Positions 26,789 to 36,251 of a stretch of DNA of 64,000 nucleotides are shown piece by piece. Position numbers and translations under genes: made by a program. The stretch lies in the NCBI RefSeq assembly GCF_963667735.1, contig NZ_OY763919.1, forward strand, positions 1,365,539 to 1,429,538, given 5' to 3'. The first letter of the stretch is position 1. Each line of letters starts with the position of its first letter. The DNA is from an uncultured Methanoregula sp. Lineage in GTDB: Archaea; Halobacteriota; Methanomicrobia; Methanomicrobiales; Methanospirillaceae. The notes under the pieces are model-generated. The model saw only the letters and a program-made list of their open reading frames with translations. It was not told where the DNA came from and did no database searches.

Positions 26789-26879
26789 TACTTCATTTTT
26801 AACAACACACTTACAACAACACCCGGTTTTGCCTTGCTCGTTTCTTTGCACCCCCTCCCGCTCCCGTCACATTGATTTT

Positions 26880-26896
26880 ATCCCCACGGACCCCCC
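26880..26896 (-). repeat. GC-rich repeat triad A, copy 1
   Basis: On the minus strand GGGGGGTCCGTGGGGAT, one base different from copies 2 and 3. The TTTT just before it on the plus strand is shared with copy 3. Confidence 0.75.
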
Positions 26897-26973
26897 ACCC
26901 GGGGGGATCAGGTTTTTTAACAACTGTCCGACGTGAAATTAGTAATTTTTCATGCAAAACTGAAAATCGTGAG

Positions 26974-26990
26974 GGGGGGTCTGTGGGGAT
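26974..26990 (+). repeat. GC-rich repeat triad A, copy 2
   Basis: GGGGGGTCTGTGGGGAT on the plus strand, inverted relative to copies 1 and 3. With copy 3 it makes a perfect 17-base inverted repeat 125 bases end to end. Confidence 0.8.
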
Positions 26991-27082
26991 ATTTTGTAAA
27001 ATCAGTAGCCCTCCCATGATGTATGGCCTGGATTATTACCCCGGAGTTTCCGGGTGCGGCTCCGTTTCATTCAAACCATTTT

Positions 27083-27099
27083 ATCCCCACAGACCCCCC
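27083..27099 (-). repeat. GC-rich repeat triad A, copy 3
   Basis: Minus-strand sequence identical to copy 2 over 17 bases (GGGGGGTCTGTGGGGAT), and preceded on the plus strand by TTTT like copy 1. Confidence 0.8.
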
Positions 27100-27254
27100 G
27101 ATCCGTGTTGCCAAGGTCAAGGCCCGAAGATCATTTACGGGTAAATAGATACGATACGCGACCTGCGGTCAATAGCCGGTCTTTGAGATCCTGAGCTGAA
27201 CCGAACCGGCTAAAATACCGTATAATCGGAATGCAACTGGATAAAAAAGAAAAA

Positions 27255-28373
27255 TTACCTGCCTTTCTTCACGCAGTCGGCAATGTAGGATCCGGCCTTT
27301 GCCGTTCCCGCGGTGCCGCCGAGATCTTTGGTGACAACGCCGTCATTGATGCTCTTCTCGATTGCCGAGACAATTGCGGCTGCGGCCTTGTGCTCGCCCA
27401 GGTGATCGAGCAGGAGCGATCCCGCCCAGATAGTTGCAATGGGGTTTGCAACATCCATGCCCTTGTATTTCGGGGCTGAGCCGTGGATGGGTTCGAACAT
27501 CGAAGTACCTTTCGGGTTGATATTGCCGCCCGGTGCAAGACCGAGACCGCCCTGGATCATGGCACCGAGGTCGGTGATGATGTCCCCGAACATGTTGGGT
27601 GTGACCACGACATCGAACCATTCGGGATTCTTGACAAACCACATGGTGACGGCATCCACGAAGTTGAACTCGGTCTTGACGTCGGGATACTTCTTTGCGG
27701 TCTCGTTGAACACGTCCCGCCAGAGGCCGTACACATCCGAGAGGACATTCGCCTTGTCTACCGAGGTGAGTTTCTTCTTCCGTTGCATGGCAAGGTCAAA
27801 TGCATAGGTCTGGACCCTGCGGGCTCCTTCGCGGGTGATGACGCCTATCTGGTAGGCGATCTCCTCGGCATCGCTCGTCACGTCGAGGCCGAACTTGACG
27901 CTGTAGATGTCGCGGACCACGTCAAGCTCGATCTTCTGGTGTTTTTTAAACCGGGAGCCGATGCCGACATAGAAGTCCTCGGTGTTCTCGCGGATGACAA
28001 CAAAGTCGATGTCCTCTGGCCCTTTCCCGGCAAGCGGGGTCTCGACCCCGTGCAGGAGTTTGATCGGCCGGAGGTTGACGTACTGGTCGAAATGGAAGCG
28101 GAGGGCAAGGAGGATGCCTTTTTCGAGGATACCGGGTTTCACCCGCTCATCCCCGATGGCACCAAAGTAAATCGCCTTGAACTTTTTGAGTTCCTTTAAG
28201 TCATCCTCGGTGACCAGTTTCTTTGTCGCAAGGTAGCGGTCGGCCCCGATATCGAAGTCTGTCCAGTCGATATCGAAGTTGTACTTCTCTCCCGCTGCCT
28301 CCAGCACTTTCTTTCCCTCGGCCACTATCTCCGGGCCGATCCCGTCCCCTCCAATCGACGCTATCTTGTACAT
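27255..28373 (-). CDS. leuB: 3-isopropylmalate dehydrogenase (or homoisocitrate-type paralogue)
   Basis: 372 residues, beta-decarboxylating dehydrogenase family. Family marks: [20 protein letters not shown], the acidic metal site [19 protein letters not shown] and the NAD region [12 protein letters not shown]. It oxidises and decarboxylates 3-isopropylmalate in leucine synthesis. Methanogens also have a closely related enzyme (AksF) for the 2-oxosuberate of coenzyme B; the LeuC-LeuD-LeuB order and the small-subunit loop favour leucine. It overlaps leuD by 13 bases. Confidence 0.88.
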   Translation of the reverse strand: MYKIASIGGDGIGPEIVAEGKKVLEAAGEKYNFDIDWTDFDIGADRYLATKKLVTEDDLKELKKFKAIYFGAIGDERVKPGILEKGILLALRFHFDQYVNLRPIKLLHGVETPLAGKGPEDIDFVVIRENTEDFYVGIGSRFKKHQKIELDVVRDIYSVKFGLDVTSDAEEIAYQIGVITREGARRVQTYAFDLAMQRKKKLTSVDKANVLSDVYGLWRDVFNETAKKYPDVKTEFNFVDAVTMWFVKNPEWFDVVVTPNMFGDIITDLGAMIQGGLGLAPGGNINPKGTSMFEPIHGSAPKYKGMDVANPIATIWAGSLLLDHLGEHKAAAAIVSAIEKSINDGVVTKDLGGTAGTAKAGSYIADCVKKGR

Positions 28374-28915
28374 GGTGGTATCTCCTTCACTGCTTTTGCA
28401 TATTCAACAAGCCCGCCGGCATCGATAATGCCCTGCATGAAGACCGGCACCGGCTCGATCGCATACTTCTTCCCGTCCGCTTCAAGGGTTCCCTCTTTGA
28501 GGTTCAGGGTGATCTTCGCCCCGTCGGCAATTTTATCGGCCTCCGGGCAGACCACGGGCAGCACGCCCACGTTCACCGAGTTCCGGAAGAAGATCCGGGC
28601 AAACGACCGGGCAATCACGACTTTCACTCCAGCCCCGACAAGGGCGAGCGGGGCGTGTTCGCGGGAGGAGCCGCAGCCGAAGTTCCGGCCTCCCACAATG
28701 ACATCCCCTTCCTTAACGTTCTTTGCAAACTCGTCCCGTGTGCCTTCAAAAGCGTGTTTTGCCAGCTCGTCCGGGTTGTTGAGGATGAGGAACCGGCCCG
28801 GGATGATGGCATCGGTGTCGATATCATCGCCGAACTTCCAGGCCCGGCCGGTTGCCGAGACACGGGATTTTTCAAGGATCACTTTCTTTACCGGCACGGT
28901 CTTCTTGGCTGCCAT
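28361..28915 (-). CDS. leuD: 3-isopropylmalate dehydratase small subunit
   Basis: 184 residues, the swivelling domain of the aconitase-type dehydratase. [15 protein letters not shown] is the substrate-binding signature, and [16 protein letters not shown] includes the specificity loop. The loop reads FLIL; as I recall, YLRT at this place marks homoaconitase small subunits, so isopropylmalate is favoured. It begins one base after the leuC stop. Confidence 0.9.
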   Translation of the reverse strand: MAAKKTVPVKKVILEKSRVSATGRAWKFGDDIDTDAIIPGRFLILNNPDELAKHAFEGTRDEFAKNVKEGDVIVGGRNFGCGSSREHAPLALVGAGVKVVIARSFARIFFRNSVNVGVLPVVCPEADKIADGAKITLNLKEGTLEADGKKYAIEPVPVFMQGIIDAGGLVEYAKAVKEIPPCTR

Positions 28916-28916
28916 G

Positions 28917-30167
28917 TTAGACCTCCCGAGGATCGGTGATCTCGCCCGTTATCGCGCTGGCAGCTGCCGTTGCCGGTGAGCAGAGGTAGACTTTCCCGTC
29001 CGTGCTTCCCTGCCGGCCCTTGAAGTTCCGGTTCGAGGTCGAGAGCGAGACCTCGCCGGGGGCGATGAGGCCGAACGCCCCGCCCATGCACGGTCCGCAG
29101 CACGGGGCTTCGACAAGTGCCCCGGCTTTGACGAACTTCTCGATGAGTCCTGCCCTGAGTGTCCTGAGGTACTCGTCCCGCGAGGCCGGGATGATAATGA
29201 CCCGGATCTTCGGGTTGAACTTCTTCTTCCCGAGAACCTCGGCTACTTCTTCGAGATCCTCAAAGCGCCCGTTCGTGCAGGAGCCAATGAAGACTTGGTC
29301 CACATGCGTGCCGGCCACTTTGCTTACCGGGACACCGGTATCCACGTTGTGGGGTACGGCCACGGTCGGTTCTAGGTCAGCGACATTGTAGGAGCGCTTC
29401 TCCACAAAGGTGGCGTCCGGGTCGCTGTCCAGCTCGAACGGTTTCATCTTCCGGCGTCCTTTCATGTACTCCCACGTCACCTTGTCCGGCGCAACGATGC
29501 CTGCTTTTGCGCCCATCTCGATGGCCATATTGCAGAGCGTCATGCGTCCTGCCATATCCATCTTCGAGATGGTCTTGCCGGTGAACTGGATCGCCTTGTA
29601 GGTGGCCCCGTCGGCTCCGATATCGGCAGCGATCGAGAGGATCAGATCCTTTGGCCCGACACGCTTCTGGAACCTGCCCGATACCTCGGCTTTGATGGTC
29701 TCCGGCACCTTGAAGTAGAGGGCGCCGAACTTCAGGGCAAAACCCATGTCCGTGGAGCCGATGCCGGTGGCAAAAGCCCCTGCCGCCCCGTACATGCAGG
29801 TATGGGAATCCGCCCCTACAACGATCTCGCCCGGGGCGGCCCTTCCCTTCTCGATGGTCACCTGGTGGCAGACACCTTCGTTGATATCATAGTTATGGAT
29901 CTTCTGCTCGTCTGCAAATTTCCGCATGTACACGTGGTTGTTCGCCGCTTCGATGGAGTCTGCGGGGATCTGGTGGTCAAAGAGCATGATTACGCGCTCC
30001 GGGTCATAGACGTTCTTCCCGCCCATCTCGTAGAACTTCTGGATGGCAAGTGGGCCGGTGATGTCGTGGATCATGGTCCCGTCAAGGGGTGCCATGACCA
30101 CTTCGCCTGCCCGTATATCGCTGCCACATTTCCGTGAGAATATCTTCTCTACGATTGTTGCTGCCAT
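28917..30167 (-). CDS. leuC: 3-isopropylmalate dehydratase large subunit
   Basis: 416 residues, archaeal-type aconitase large subunit holding the [4Fe-4S] cluster; ligand cysteines are in GSCTNGRFEDLEE and EAPCCGPCMGG. VGADSHTCMYGAAGAFATGIGSTDMG is the usual binding segment. It isomerises 2-isopropylmalate and 3-isopropylmalate with LeuD. First gene of leuCDB; isopropylmalate synthase (leuA) is not in the window. Its promoter has a dyad around the TATA box. Confidence 0.92.
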   Translation of the reverse strand: MAATIVEKIFSRKCGSDIRAGEVVMAPLDGTMIHDITGPLAIQKFYEMGGKNVYDPERVIMLFDHQIPADSIEAANNHVYMRKFADEQKIHNYDINEGVCHQVTIEKGRAAPGEIVVGADSHTCMYGAAGAFATGIGSTDMGFALKFGALYFKVPETIKAEVSGRFQKRVGPKDLILSIAADIGADGATYKAIQFTGKTISKMDMAGRMTLCNMAIEMGAKAGIVAPDKVTWEYMKGRRKMKPFELDSDPDATFVEKRSYNVADLEPTVAVPHNVDTGVPVSKVAGTHVDQVFIGSCTNGRFEDLEEVAEVLGKKKFNPKIRVIIIPASRDEYLRTLRAGLIEKFVKAGALVEAPCCGPCMGGAFGLIAPGEVSLSTSNRNFKGRQGSTDGKVYLCSPATAAASAITGEITDPREV

Positions 30168-30224
30168 GCTCTGGTCGCTTACACTATTCGTCTTATCTGA
30201 TATTGTTGTTTGGGGGAGTATTCC

Positions 30225-30246
30225 TGCACCTTTATATTCTGGTGCA
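30225..30246 (-). promoter_or_regulatory. leuCDB promoter: TATA box inside a perfect 6-base dyad (candidate operator)
   Basis: TGCACC and GGTGCA (30225-30230, 30241-30246) flank a 10-base spacer that is itself the minus-strand TATA box AGAATATAAA. The box is about 70 bases before the leuC ATG, leaving a 40-base leader. A protein binding the dyad would cover the TATA box, a typical archaeal repression design. The regulator is unknown. Confidence 0.6.
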
Positions 30247-30384
30247 GTTGCCGTTCCCGGCAGGTTGCCCGGTCAGATCTCTCTCGCGCTGTGACTTTTT
30301 CATCGGTTTCCCGACATAACTGCAAGTATTTTCGCAGTCAAAGCAATCTTTAACCTCCTTTCCATGCAAGATCATGTGACAATC

Positions 30385-31122
30385 ATGATACGAAGACTCT
30401 CTCTCTGTATGGTTGCCATTGCGGTCCTCGCAGTGGCTCTTGTCGGCTGCGCTGCAGCCGCGGATGATACGGCCAATGACCATGTTATCCATGCAACCGG
30501 CAACGGTAATGTGATTGGAACTCCCGACCGGGCCCAGGTCACCTTCTCGGTCCAGACCGAGAACGCGGATGTCAAGGTTGCCCAGGCCGACAATGCCCTG
30601 AAGATGAACAACGTGATCAATGCTCTTGTGAATGCGGGCATCCCCCGGGACGCCTTAAAGACAACTGGTTACAACATCTACCCTGTTTACGATGATTCAA
30701 CCAAGAGCATCTTCGACCAGAAAGTGAAGACCTACCGCGTGACGAACACCTTAACCGTCACGCTCCACGATGTCAGCAAGACCGGCGATGTCATCGACAT
30801 TGCGGTGGCAAATGGCATCAACCAGGCCGACTCGATCCAGTTCATGCTCTCGGACGAGCAGTCTCAGGTGCTCAGAACCCAGGCTCTCCAGAAAGCCGTG
30901 ATCCGCGCCCGCTCGGATGCCGACACTGTTGCGGCAGCCATGGGAACCAATGTAACCGGTGTGAAAAACGCTGATATCAGCGGCGGGTACTCGCCCGTTC
31001 TGTACCAGAACTACCAGTACGACAGCGGGGCTGCAATGAAATCCGTAGCAGCGCCGACCCCCATCCAGCCCGGCGACATCACCGTCACAGCTACTGTGAC
31101 CATCACTTACAACATCCGGTAA
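30385..31122 (+). CDS. SIMPL (DUF541) domain lipoprotein
   Basis: 245 residues from the ATG at 30385, or 252 from an ATG at 30364. Hydrophobic signal MVAIAVLAVALVGCAAA has a lipobox-like VGC. The mature protein is a SIMPL domain: VIHATGNGNVIGTPDRAQVTFSVQT near the N-terminus, then TGYNIYPVYDD, KTYRVTNTLTVTLHD, ANGINQADSIQF and a C-terminal ITVTATVTITYNI. Members make ring-like oligomers outside the membrane; function unknown. It reads away from leuC across a shared 217-base spacer. Confidence 0.88.
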   Translation: MIRRLSLCMVAIAVLAVALVGCAAAADDTANDHVIHATGNGNVIGTPDRAQVTFSVQTENADVKVAQADNALKMNNVINALVNAGIPRDALKTTGYNIYPVYDDSTKSIFDQKVKTYRVTNTLTVTLHDVSKTGDVIDIAVANGINQADSIQFMLSDEQSQVLRTQALQKAVIRARSDADTVAAAMGTNVTGVKNADISGGYSPVLYQNYQYDSGAAMKSVAAPTPIQPGDITVTATVTITYNIR

Positions 31123-31274
31123 CCTATTCTCCCCACTCTTTTCACAACTTTTTTACCTATGCAGCGTGTGATAGTTTCTTAAAATCACAGCTCAAGGATC
31201 CGGAATACCGGAAAAATATCGTATACAATTTCGAATACCACGAAACTGCGGATACAATAGGATTGATTTTCAAC

Positions 31275-31718
31275 ATGGAACGGAATATCGGCTTTAAGGA
31301 GCGAAGGTACATTGAAGAGTTGCGGATCCTGACCCGGTCAACAGCCCTTGACTGCGTGATCGATGACCGGTTCGACAGGGTCATCTACGTGATCCGGCAG
31401 GGCGACATGGGTCTTGCCATCGGCAAAAAAGGGGAGAATATCAAGCGGCTCCAGAATGTGCTCGGGAAACGCATTGAGATGGTGGAGTATGCCGAGAACC
31501 CTGACGCCTTCATCGCCAACATCTTCAAGCCTGCTGAAGTGGTGAGCGTGGAACGGACCGGGGAGGACGGACCCTTGAATGTTCTTGTAAAACAGCGCAG
31601 CGACCTTGGTATCGCCATTGGCAAGGCCGGCTGCAATATTGAAAAAGCGCGCATCCTCTGCCGGCGCTTCTTTGGCCTTGAAGTAGGCGAAGTTCTTCTT
31701 CCGCAGGTGGCATCATGA
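31275..31718 (+). CDS. nusA: archaeal NusA-like transcription factor (two KH domains)
   Basis: 147 residues, about the size of archaeal NusA-like proteins, which keep only the RNA-binding KH pair of bacterial NusA. GLAIGKKGENIKRLQ and GIAIGKAGCNIEKARIL are the two GxxG loops. The family is usually near rpoA genes; here it is coupled to hisE by a 4-base overlap instead. The ATG at 31275 was chosen over a TTG four codons upstream. Confidence 0.92.
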   Translation: MERNIGFKERRYIEELRILTRSTALDCVIDDRFDRVIYVIRQGDMGLAIGKKGENIKRLQNVLGKRIEMVEYAENPDAFIANIFKPAEVVSVERTGEDGPLNVLVKQRSDLGIAIGKAGCNIEKARILCRRFFGLEVGEVLLPQVAS

Positions 31719-32017
31719 ACAGACCGGTTGATCCGGCCGTGATTGCCGAGCTCTGGGTGGTCATCTGCGAACGGGCAGATCACCCGCAAGAATCGTCCTA
31801 CACCACAAGCCTCCTGACCGACAAGAAAGGCATCGACAAAGTCCTTGAAAAAGTCGGCGAGGAGTCCACCGAATTCATCCTGGCGGTCAAGAACGGGGTC
31901 AACGAGCGCACGGTGGAGGAATCCGCCGATCTTCTCTTTCACCTGCTCGTTGCCCTCCGTGCGGCGGGCGTGGACCTGGCCGATGTGATGCAGGAACTCG
32001 AACACCGGCGGAAATAA
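31715..32017 (+). CDS. hisE: phosphoribosyl-ATP pyrophosphatase
   Basis: 100 residues of the all-alpha NTP-pyrophosphatase (MazG-like) fold; second step of histidine synthesis. SYTTSLLTDKKGIDKVLEKVGEESTEF carries the EExxE-type acidic metal site, followed by ESADLLFHLLVALRAAGVDLADV. Its ATG overlaps the nusA stop. No other his genes are close. Confidence 0.95.
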   Translation: MNRPVDPAVIAELWVVICERADHPQESSYTTSLLTDKKGIDKVLEKVGEESTEFILAVKNGVNERTVEESADLLFHLLVALRAAGVDLADVMQELEHRRK

Positions 32018-32047
32018 CCATATTTTTCCTTCTTACCGGCGCATTGC

Positions 32048-32500
32048 TTATTTTTGCAGGAATGTTGCGAGATCGACCATCACCGGCAGGGACTCCGCTG
32101 CCTGTCCTGCGGTAGCAAGCACTGTTTCGTCCACAAAGACGGGAACATCCCCCCGGAGGGCAAGGGCTATTCCGTCGCTTGGGCGGCAGTCCAGGTACTC
32201 ATCCTGCTTGCCATGGGAAAAGACCAGTTGTGCATAATATACCCCGTCTTCGATGGAATCGATCTGGAGGAACCGGAAGGTGATCGAGCATTTTGAACAG
32301 AGGTCAAGGAAAAGATCATGGGTGAACGGCCGGGGAAGCACTTCGTGACTGAGGGCGCTGTTGATGGAGACCGCTTCCCAGATGCCGATAAAGATGGGCA
32401 GGAGGCGTTCGCTGCCATCGGTAAGAAGTACCAGGGGCACTGTGGCGGTATCGCCCACCGCAACGAACACTCCCCTGATTGTACACCTGACCTGTGCCAT
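32048..32500 (-). CDS. bifunctional nuclease family protein (DUF151)
   Basis: 150 residues from the ATG at 32500; a TTG start eight codons upstream is the alternative. DUF151 marks: LPIFIGIWEAVSI, PRPFTHDLFLDL and RPSDGIALALRGDVPVFV. Plant and some bacterial members have reported RNase/DNase activity; in archaea the role is unproven. It converges with hisE. Confidence 0.9.
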   Translation of the reverse strand: MAQVRCTIRGVFVAVGDTATVPLVLLTDGSERLLPIFIGIWEAVSINSALSHEVLPRPFTHDLFLDLCSKCSITFRFLQIDSIEDGVYYAQLVFSHGKQDEYLDCRPSDGIALALRGDVPVFVDETVLATAGQAAESLPVMVDLATFLQK

Positions 32501-32573
32501 ACCGTGCAGAGTGATTGCCGTCAACCCTGATAAGAGTTAAGGTGAGATGGTCCCTCTGCTGCATGCAAGGGAG

Positions 32574-33599
32574 TTATGGATTTTCTGCTGCCTTTGCCTC
32601 TCTTCTCACGATGATGATGCTTGAGAGGATGCCAAGCGCGATGTTGAAGTAATAGAGGACGATCCGCCAGATCACGACAAAAATGCCGACGATGGAAGCC
32701 GGGATGAAGAGCGCGTACATGGAAGTTGCCCCGATCTCGGCTATCCCGGAGCTTCCCGGGGTGAGCGGGATCATCATCAGGATGGCGAGGATGAGCTGGA
32801 TGACGAACGATTCAAGGAAGAGGGGGGGCTGGCCAAGCCCGAGAAGGATAAGCGATGCGGTGACAATCTCCGAGACCCAGTAGAGCATGGTAAAAAGCAT
32901 GCCCCAGAGGAGTCCGCCCTTGGCGCTTTTCACGAACTTGACCACCGACTGCTGGAAGTTGTCGATCTCCTTGTCTGCCCGGATGAGAAGTTCAGCAACT
33001 CTTGCCTCCTCCCACTTCTTGGTGAAGAACCGGGCACAACGGGTCACGACCCGCTTTATCAGATCCGGCCGCCGGATTGCAAGGTAGAAGAGGAAGAGGC
33101 ACCCGGCAACGAAAATCCAGGTGACATAGACCATGATCTCCGATATTGAACCCAGGCTCTTCCACTGTTCGGTCAGGACGATCATGGCAAATGCTGCAAG
33201 TCCTGCAAGGGCAATCCCGTCAAGCACCCGCTCCATGATGACAACCGCCGTTGCATCGCCGATAGGGACTTTGGCCTTGTAGAGCTCGTGGATCCGGACC
33301 GGCTCGCCACCGGTCTGGGCCGGGGTGACGGCAGCTGCGAGCAGGTTGGCAAAGACGAGATTGAGGCTGTAGAAGAATCCGATGTTGTACCCGAGGGACC
33401 CCGACATCTTCTTGACCCGCATTGCCCAGAAACACATGGTCAGGATGTGGGTGAGGAATGCGAGGAGGAGGAACCAGGGATTGATCTTCTGGAGATAGGA
33501 GAGGGTATTTTCATTGATGGTAAAATAGAGGATGATGAGTAAGACGACAAGGGAGAAACCAACCGAGATATAGAGCCATTTGACCTGCGATTTATCCAT
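32574..33599 (-). CDS. LPG synthase/flippase-like membrane protein (UPF0104)
   Basis: 341 residues with eight or nine membrane helices. The conserved block NLLAAAVTPAQTGGEPVRIHELYKAKVPIGDA and the later LAILMMIPLTPGSSGIAEIGATSMYALF (PGSxGxxE) are the family's hallmark. Relatives are the membrane part of lysylphosphatidylglycerol synthase; archaeal members are thought to move lipids or polyisoprenyl carriers. It lies 49 bases upstream of the DUF151 gene on the same strand. Substrate unknown. Confidence 0.88.
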   Translation of the reverse strand: MDKSQVKWLYISVGFSLVVLLIILYFTINENTLSYLQKINPWFLLLAFLTHILTMCFWAMRVKKMSGSLGYNIGFFYSLNLVFANLLAAAVTPAQTGGEPVRIHELYKAKVPIGDATAVVIMERVLDGIALAGLAAFAMIVLTEQWKSLGSISEIMVYVTWIFVAGCLFLFYLAIRRPDLIKRVVTRCARFFTKKWEEARVAELLIRADKEIDNFQQSVVKFVKSAKGGLLWGMLFTMLYWVSEIVTASLILLGLGQPPLFLESFVIQLILAILMMIPLTPGSSGIAEIGATSMYALFIPASIVGIFVVIWRIVLYYFNIALGILSSIIIVRREAKAAENP

Positions 33600-33714
33600 G
33601 TTCCTCTCCTTTGAAAATGAGCAGACGCTGTATGGTGGCTGTTACCTTTACAGATTATTGGATATAGTATAAACGTCTTTAGAAGATATAACCGTGTTCC
33701 GGTTCCTGCCGGTT

Positions 33715-34293
33715 TTATACCGTGAAGATATCCCGGTTCGAGATAATGGAAAAGAGCCCGGCGGTCACCGCGGCGTCAATCCATCCGTGCCCGTAACTGA
33801 AGCAGGCAAGAGCCCGCTCCTCTGCCCCGCGTCTCCTGGACAGGTCCCCGAAACGTGCATAGGTGCCTGAAATACAAAGTACCCGCAGGGCAAAGGCATG
33901 CCCCGGAGCAGATGCATCCGGAGCCGGTATTACCGATGACCGGGCAGTGTCGAGCAGCCTTGCATACCTTCCTGTCTTCTCGGACAGTTTCTCCTTAAGT
34001 CCTTCCGGCATCTGATCGTCAGGTCCTTCGAAGATGCAGGGAATAGTACGGTCCCGGCAGGAAAGGATGCCGTACGCGATTCCGAAATGCAGCCACCCCG
34101 AGGCATACCAGTAACTCGCAAGGGTGTTGACCAGATCCCCGGAGGCAAAAAATCCCCTGCCGTCGCTCTCGTAGGACCGGGCCATCAGGTGGATTGCTGC
34201 GCCGATCTCTCCAAGTGGGCTATCCTCCGTGCACGGACAATGGCAGAGGGCGAGCGTGTCTGCAAGAACCGCCTGGCATTCAGCGCTCTTCAT
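33715..34293 (-). CDS. DUF357 family protein
   Basis: 192 residues, mostly alpha-helical. The central block [28 protein letters not shown] is the DUF357 signature, restricted to archaea. Function unknown. Its ATG overlaps the stop of dph5 by 4 bases, so it is translated together with the diphthamide gene. Confidence 0.85.
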   Translation of the reverse strand: MKSAECQAVLADTLALCHCPCTEDSPLGEIGAAIHLMARSYESDGRGFFASGDLVNTLASYWYASGWLHFGIAYGILSCRDRTIPCIFEGPDDQMPEGLKEKLSEKTGRYARLLDTARSSVIPAPDASAPGHAFALRVLCISGTYARFGDLSRRRGAEERALACFSYGHGWIDAAVTAGLFSIISNRDIFTV

Positions 34294-35039
34294 AATCCTG
34301 CAAACATCTCCAGGTACTCCCGTTCCATATCGTGGAGTTCCGCAGGTACGATGAGGATATGCAGCGGCGGGCCGAACTCCGCAGTTGCAAGCTGGCTTCC
34401 CGGCCCGGCCCGGACCACCGGGTTCTCCGATCCCGCCCGGGCAATCCCGACATAGAGTGGTATGGCAGTTCCTTTTGCGGCCGCCATCCGGTCGAGAAGG
34501 GTGACTGCTTCCGGTACCGTCATGTACCGTTGGTTCTGGATATCGAGATAGACGATAGTGTGCAGGTTTTGTGCAAGGTTCTTCTCGATCACTTCGTACG
34601 GGGTTGTCGGGAACCAGTTCTTCTGCGGGAACGGGAGGGAGCAGGATTTCCCGAACCGGTAGTTCTGGAGGCCGGAGAGGCCGCAGATGGCGCTCGATAT
34701 GGATGCTGCATGGATGATTGCCGTCCGGATACCTCTTTCACCGGCCCGCATCCGCAGGTCGCTGTGCGTTGTGGAGACCATCGGGTCACCTGCACACAGG
34801 AACGCGACATTGCTCTCCGCTGCAAGCCTGAGGAGTTCGTCGGGATGCTGTTCCACATCCTCCCGGTAGAGAGGCGTTACCGGCTTTTCGTAATATGCTT
34901 CGAGTTCCTCCCGTGAAGACCCCATGAGGAGCGAGGTGTAGCATTCAAGGAATACGTGATCCGCGTCCCGGATGCACTGGAATCCCTTTAAGGAAATATC
35001 CGTTTTGTCAAAGAGGCCGAGGCCGACAAAGGTCAACAT
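34290..35039 (-). CDS. dphB: diphthine synthase
   Basis: 249 residues, SAM-dependent tetrapyrrole-methylase fold. [41 protein letters not shown] and [23 protein letters not shown] are typical. It trimethylates the modified histidine of elongation factor aEF2 on the way to diphthamide. It is followed by the DUF357 gene with a 4-base overlap. Confidence 0.96.
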   Translation of the reverse strand: MLTFVGLGLFDKTDISLKGFQCIRDADHVFLECYTSLLMGSSREELEAYYEKPVTPLYREDVEQHPDELLRLAAESNVAFLCAGDPMVSTTHSDLRMRAGERGIRTAIIHAASISSAICGLSGLQNYRFGKSCSLPFPQKNWFPTTPYEVIEKNLAQNLHTIVYLDIQNQRYMTVPEAVTLLDRMAAAKGTAIPLYVGIARAGSENPVVRAGPGSQLATAEFGPPLHILIVPAELHDMEREYLEMFAGL

Positions 35040-35090
35040 GGGTTCACTGTACCTGTGTTTCAGTACTATCTGGGTATTGTGTCCGCTGCA

Positions 35091-36251
35091 TCAGAACGGG
35101 ATCCGGGTGATGTAATTGACCAGCGATTCGAGAACCCGGTGAACATCATCGCTATCGTTTGCGGATATGAAATAAAGGGGGATTTCCCTGGGAATCTGGA
35201 GGATAGTCCGGATCTCATCCTCGGTCATCACAGCTTCCTCATGTTTCCTGTTCGCTGCAATGACAACCGGGATCCGCTGCTTTGCAACGAGCAGTGCAAG
35301 GTCTTTAGCCTGGGAGATACGTCCGGGATCCGAGGCATCGATCACGATCACGACGCCCATGGCGTGGTGGAGCGCGGGCAGGACCTGATTGGCCTGGAGC
35401 CCTCCCGGGATGCCGTAGAGCGTGATATCGAAGTTTTTCCATCTCAGCCACCCGAAGTCCATATTCCCTGGTACCGGTTCACGTCCGTGATCCGCCACCG
35501 ATGGGACCTTTCCTGCTCCCGATGCATGGGAGATGAAGGTCGATTTCCCGGATTTTTCCGGCCCGATTACTACAATCTTCGGGATATAGGGAATGACCAT
35601 CCCCTCATGGATCGAGAACGGGATCGAGCGGACCGGAATGGGTGCCCAGGAAGCGTGGACGAGCGTGAAATAACTGAACGGTGGCAGGGGGTGGGTCGAG
35701 AGCCGGATTGTCAGGACCAGGTCGAATGCATGCTTCTTTATAAACTGCTCCACCAGCGGATCCCCTTCAAGGTTGAGATGTTCCAGGATGAGCGTTGTCT
35801 TCCTGCCCTGCAGTGCGGATTCCAGGATGCAGAGGCCGGTCTCCAGCCCGAATTCCTCATACAGCAGATCGAAGTAGGCAAAAATTACATCGATCCGGTG
35901 ATCCTGACAAATCTTCTGTATCCGGGCTTTCCAGTCGCGGGCTTTTGACTCTTTTGAAGCTGCCCCTTTCTGGATCCTCTCCCCGTCAATTGCATCGATG
36001 AAGAGGAGCCTGTCCGAGCAGAGGGTTTTTTTATCCACCTGCATTGCTATCGCATCATGCCGGAATGCATCGACCGTGGTATTGGGCAGGATGACCAGGC
36101 AGGTCAGCCCTTTTTTCAAGGCTGCGGCAAGGGTCGATGTCATGAAGAACTGACCATTGACGCCGGGCTCCATGCTGTAGATTACTTTGTCCCCCCCGGG
36201 TATGCCGCCCCCCAGCATCTCGTCCAGGGCATTTATCCCGGTTGAGATCAT
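35091..36251 (-). CDS. KaiC-like domain fused to a small GTPase domain
   Basis: 386 residues. Residues 1-225 are a RecA/KaiC-type fold (GINALDEMLGGGIPGGDKVIYS) but the expected P-loop is degenerate (MEPGVNGQFFMTS, no GKT/GKS). Residues 225-386 are a Ras/Arf-like domain with a good P-loop GPEKSGKST (230-238), a G3 position reading YGIPGG instead of DxxG and a G4-like AANRKHE (333-339) in place of NKxD. So the GTPase is also unusual. Start: the ATG that overlaps the upstream gene's stop by 4 bases; an in-frame codon upstream would extend it into that gene. The two genes form a pair, possibly a signalling complex. Confidence 0.8.
   Translation of the reverse strand: MISTGINALDEMLGGGIPGGDKVIYSMEPGVNGQFFMTSTLAAALKKGLTCLVILPNTTVDAFRHDAIAMQVDKKTLCSDRLLFIDAIDGERIQKGAASKESKARDWKARIQKICQDHRIDVIFAYFDLLYEEFGLETGLCILESALQGRKTTLILEHLNLEGDPLVEQFIKKHAFDLVLTIRLSTHPLPPFSYFTLVHASWAPIPVRSIPFSIHEGMVIPYIPKIVVIGPEKSGKSTFISHASGAGKVPSVADHGREPVPGNMDFGWLRWKNFDITLYGIPGGLQANQVLPALHHAMGVVIVIDASDPGRISQAKDLALLVAKQRIPVVIAANRKHEEAVMTEDEIRTILQIPREIPLYFISANDSDDVHRVLESLVNYITRIPF

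Larger units (their letters stand above)
26789..27254 (+). other. non-coding region with GC-rich repeat triad
   Basis: About 470 bases between the TMEM175-type gene and the leuB stop with no convincing ORF: the frames open here show no family resemblance and unusual codon use. It holds three copies of a 17-base motif (next entries) with C- and G-runs in otherwise AT-rich sequence, and T-runs at both ends. No tRNA or known RNA fold is visible. The stretch 27100-27254 has nothing else I can support. Confidence 0.7.

Noticed and set aside
26880..27099. Possible CRISPR array in the repeat triad
   Set aside because: Only three copies, mixed orientation, unequal spacing (94 and 109 bases) and no cas genes.
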